This document shows positions 5,104-5,198 of a DNA stretch of 5,198 nucleotides, one piece after another (position 1 is the stretch's first letter; each line of letters opens with the position of its first letter). Made by a program: the position numbers and the translations under genes. The stretch covers positions 1 to 5,198 of the forward strand of contig WAOJ01000191.1 in NCBI GenBank assembly GCA_015521275.1, in the 5' to 3' direction. Source of the DNA: Desulfurococcales archaeon. Lineage in GTDB: Archaea; Thermoproteota; Thermoprotei_A; Sulfolobales; Ignicoccaceae. A model generated the notes under the pieces. It saw only the letters and a program-made list of their open reading frames with translations, searched no databases and was not told where the DNA came from.

Positions 5104-5170
5104 TGGAGGTGGGGTGCTACGCTCCCGAGCCCGGCGGAACCTCCATCAGCCATGAGTCCCGCGACCCCAC
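5104..5170. repeat. Two overlapping 7-bp inverted repeats in a GC-rich block
   Basis: TGGAGGT (5104-5110) pairs with ACCTCCA (5139-5145), and GTGGGGT (5109-5115) pairs with ACCCCAC (5164-5170). The left arms share two bases, so both stems cannot form in full at once. This suggests either a structured RNA with alternative pairings or chance in GC-rich sequence. Confidence 0.35.
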
Positions 5171-5198
5171 TGTAAAATGATTCCATGGATCCTCTTAA

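Larger units (their letters stand above)
4791..5198. other. About 400 nt without a convincing protein gene; several inverted repeats
   Basis: No frame carries a recognisable protein; the longest frame (5186-4992, minus, 64 codons) shows no family motif. The stretch holds many perfect short inverted repeats: CCCCT/AGGGG with a 4-nt loop (4814-4827), the palindrome CTTCGCGAAG (4854-4863), CCAGACC/GGTCTGG (4891-4897 with 4921-4927), GGGGTTCGA/TCGACCCC with one bulge (4926-4934 with 4950-4957), TGGAGGT/ACCTCCA (5104-5110 with 5139-5145) and GTGGGGT/ACCCCAC (5109-5115 with 5164-5170). By hand count 5101-5170 is about 70% GC, well above its surroundings. In thermophilic archaea GC-rich non-coding stretches often mark structured RNAs, but I could not match this to tRNA, 5S, SRP RNA, RNase P or a complete box C/D sRNA. 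Confidence 0.4.

Noticed and set aside
4992..5186. 64-codon frame on the minus strand with ATG at 5186 and a GAGG just upstream
   Set aside because: No recognisable motif, unusual Gly/Ala/Leu-rich make-up, and it coincides with overlapping inverted repeats and a GC-rich block better explained as structured non-coding DNA. It remains possible but unsupported.

Overview
The window looks like a crenarchaeal chromosome fragment, most likely from Desulfurococcales; an Ignicoccus-type organism is my best guess but is not proven. The clues are arginine codons that are nearly all AGG/AGA, heavy use of ATA for isoleucine, oligo-T terminators, AT boxes upstream of genes that often start with TTG or GTG, PaREP1-family proteins, an AbrB/PIN toxin-antitoxin pair, and a Thr/Val-rich 'TVT' surface-type protein. 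All identifications were made by reading the sequence; no searches were run.

Layout. Positions 1-833 (+) hold the C-terminal part of a KamA-family radical-SAM aminomutase whose 5' end lies outside the window. It ends in a T-rich terminator. Two paralogous PaREP1 genes follow tail to tail, 878-1417 (+) and 1414-1947 (-), with stop codons that overlap on a shared TTAA. A 115-bp divergent region (1948-2062) carries a palindromic AT box, TTAATTAA, that could drive both the minus-strand PaREP1 gene and the plus-strand gene. It also holds a possible 15-codon leader ORF. The plus-strand gene (2063-3451) encodes a 462-residue repeat-built protein: two helical domains with paired cysteines, each followed by a Thr/Val stalk, then a beta-rich C-terminal domain.

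Next comes a two-gene operon (3586-4259, +): an AbrB/MazE-type antitoxin and a PIN-domain VapC toxin overlapping by 4 nt, preceded by GGTTT(G/A)AC repeats and a GGTATACC palindrome that may be the operator. On the minus strand, 4757-4410 encodes a retropepsin-like (clan AA, AF_0612-type) aspartic protease. It is broken by one in-frame TAA directly after the catalytic DTGFNG motif, while its promoter and reading frame otherwise look intact. The last ~440 nt (4758-5198) have no convincing protein gene but contain several perfect inverted repeats, GTTAAC repeats and a roughly 70% GC block at 5101-5170, so a structured RNA is possible.

The genes do not form one pathway. The window reads as a metabolic gene followed by an accessory segment (paralogous PaREP1 pair, surface-type protein, toxin-antitoxin, decaying protease). 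The most noteworthy points are the interrupted protease, the palindromic divergent promoter with its leader ORF, the duplicated architecture of the TVT protein, and the structured non-coding tail.
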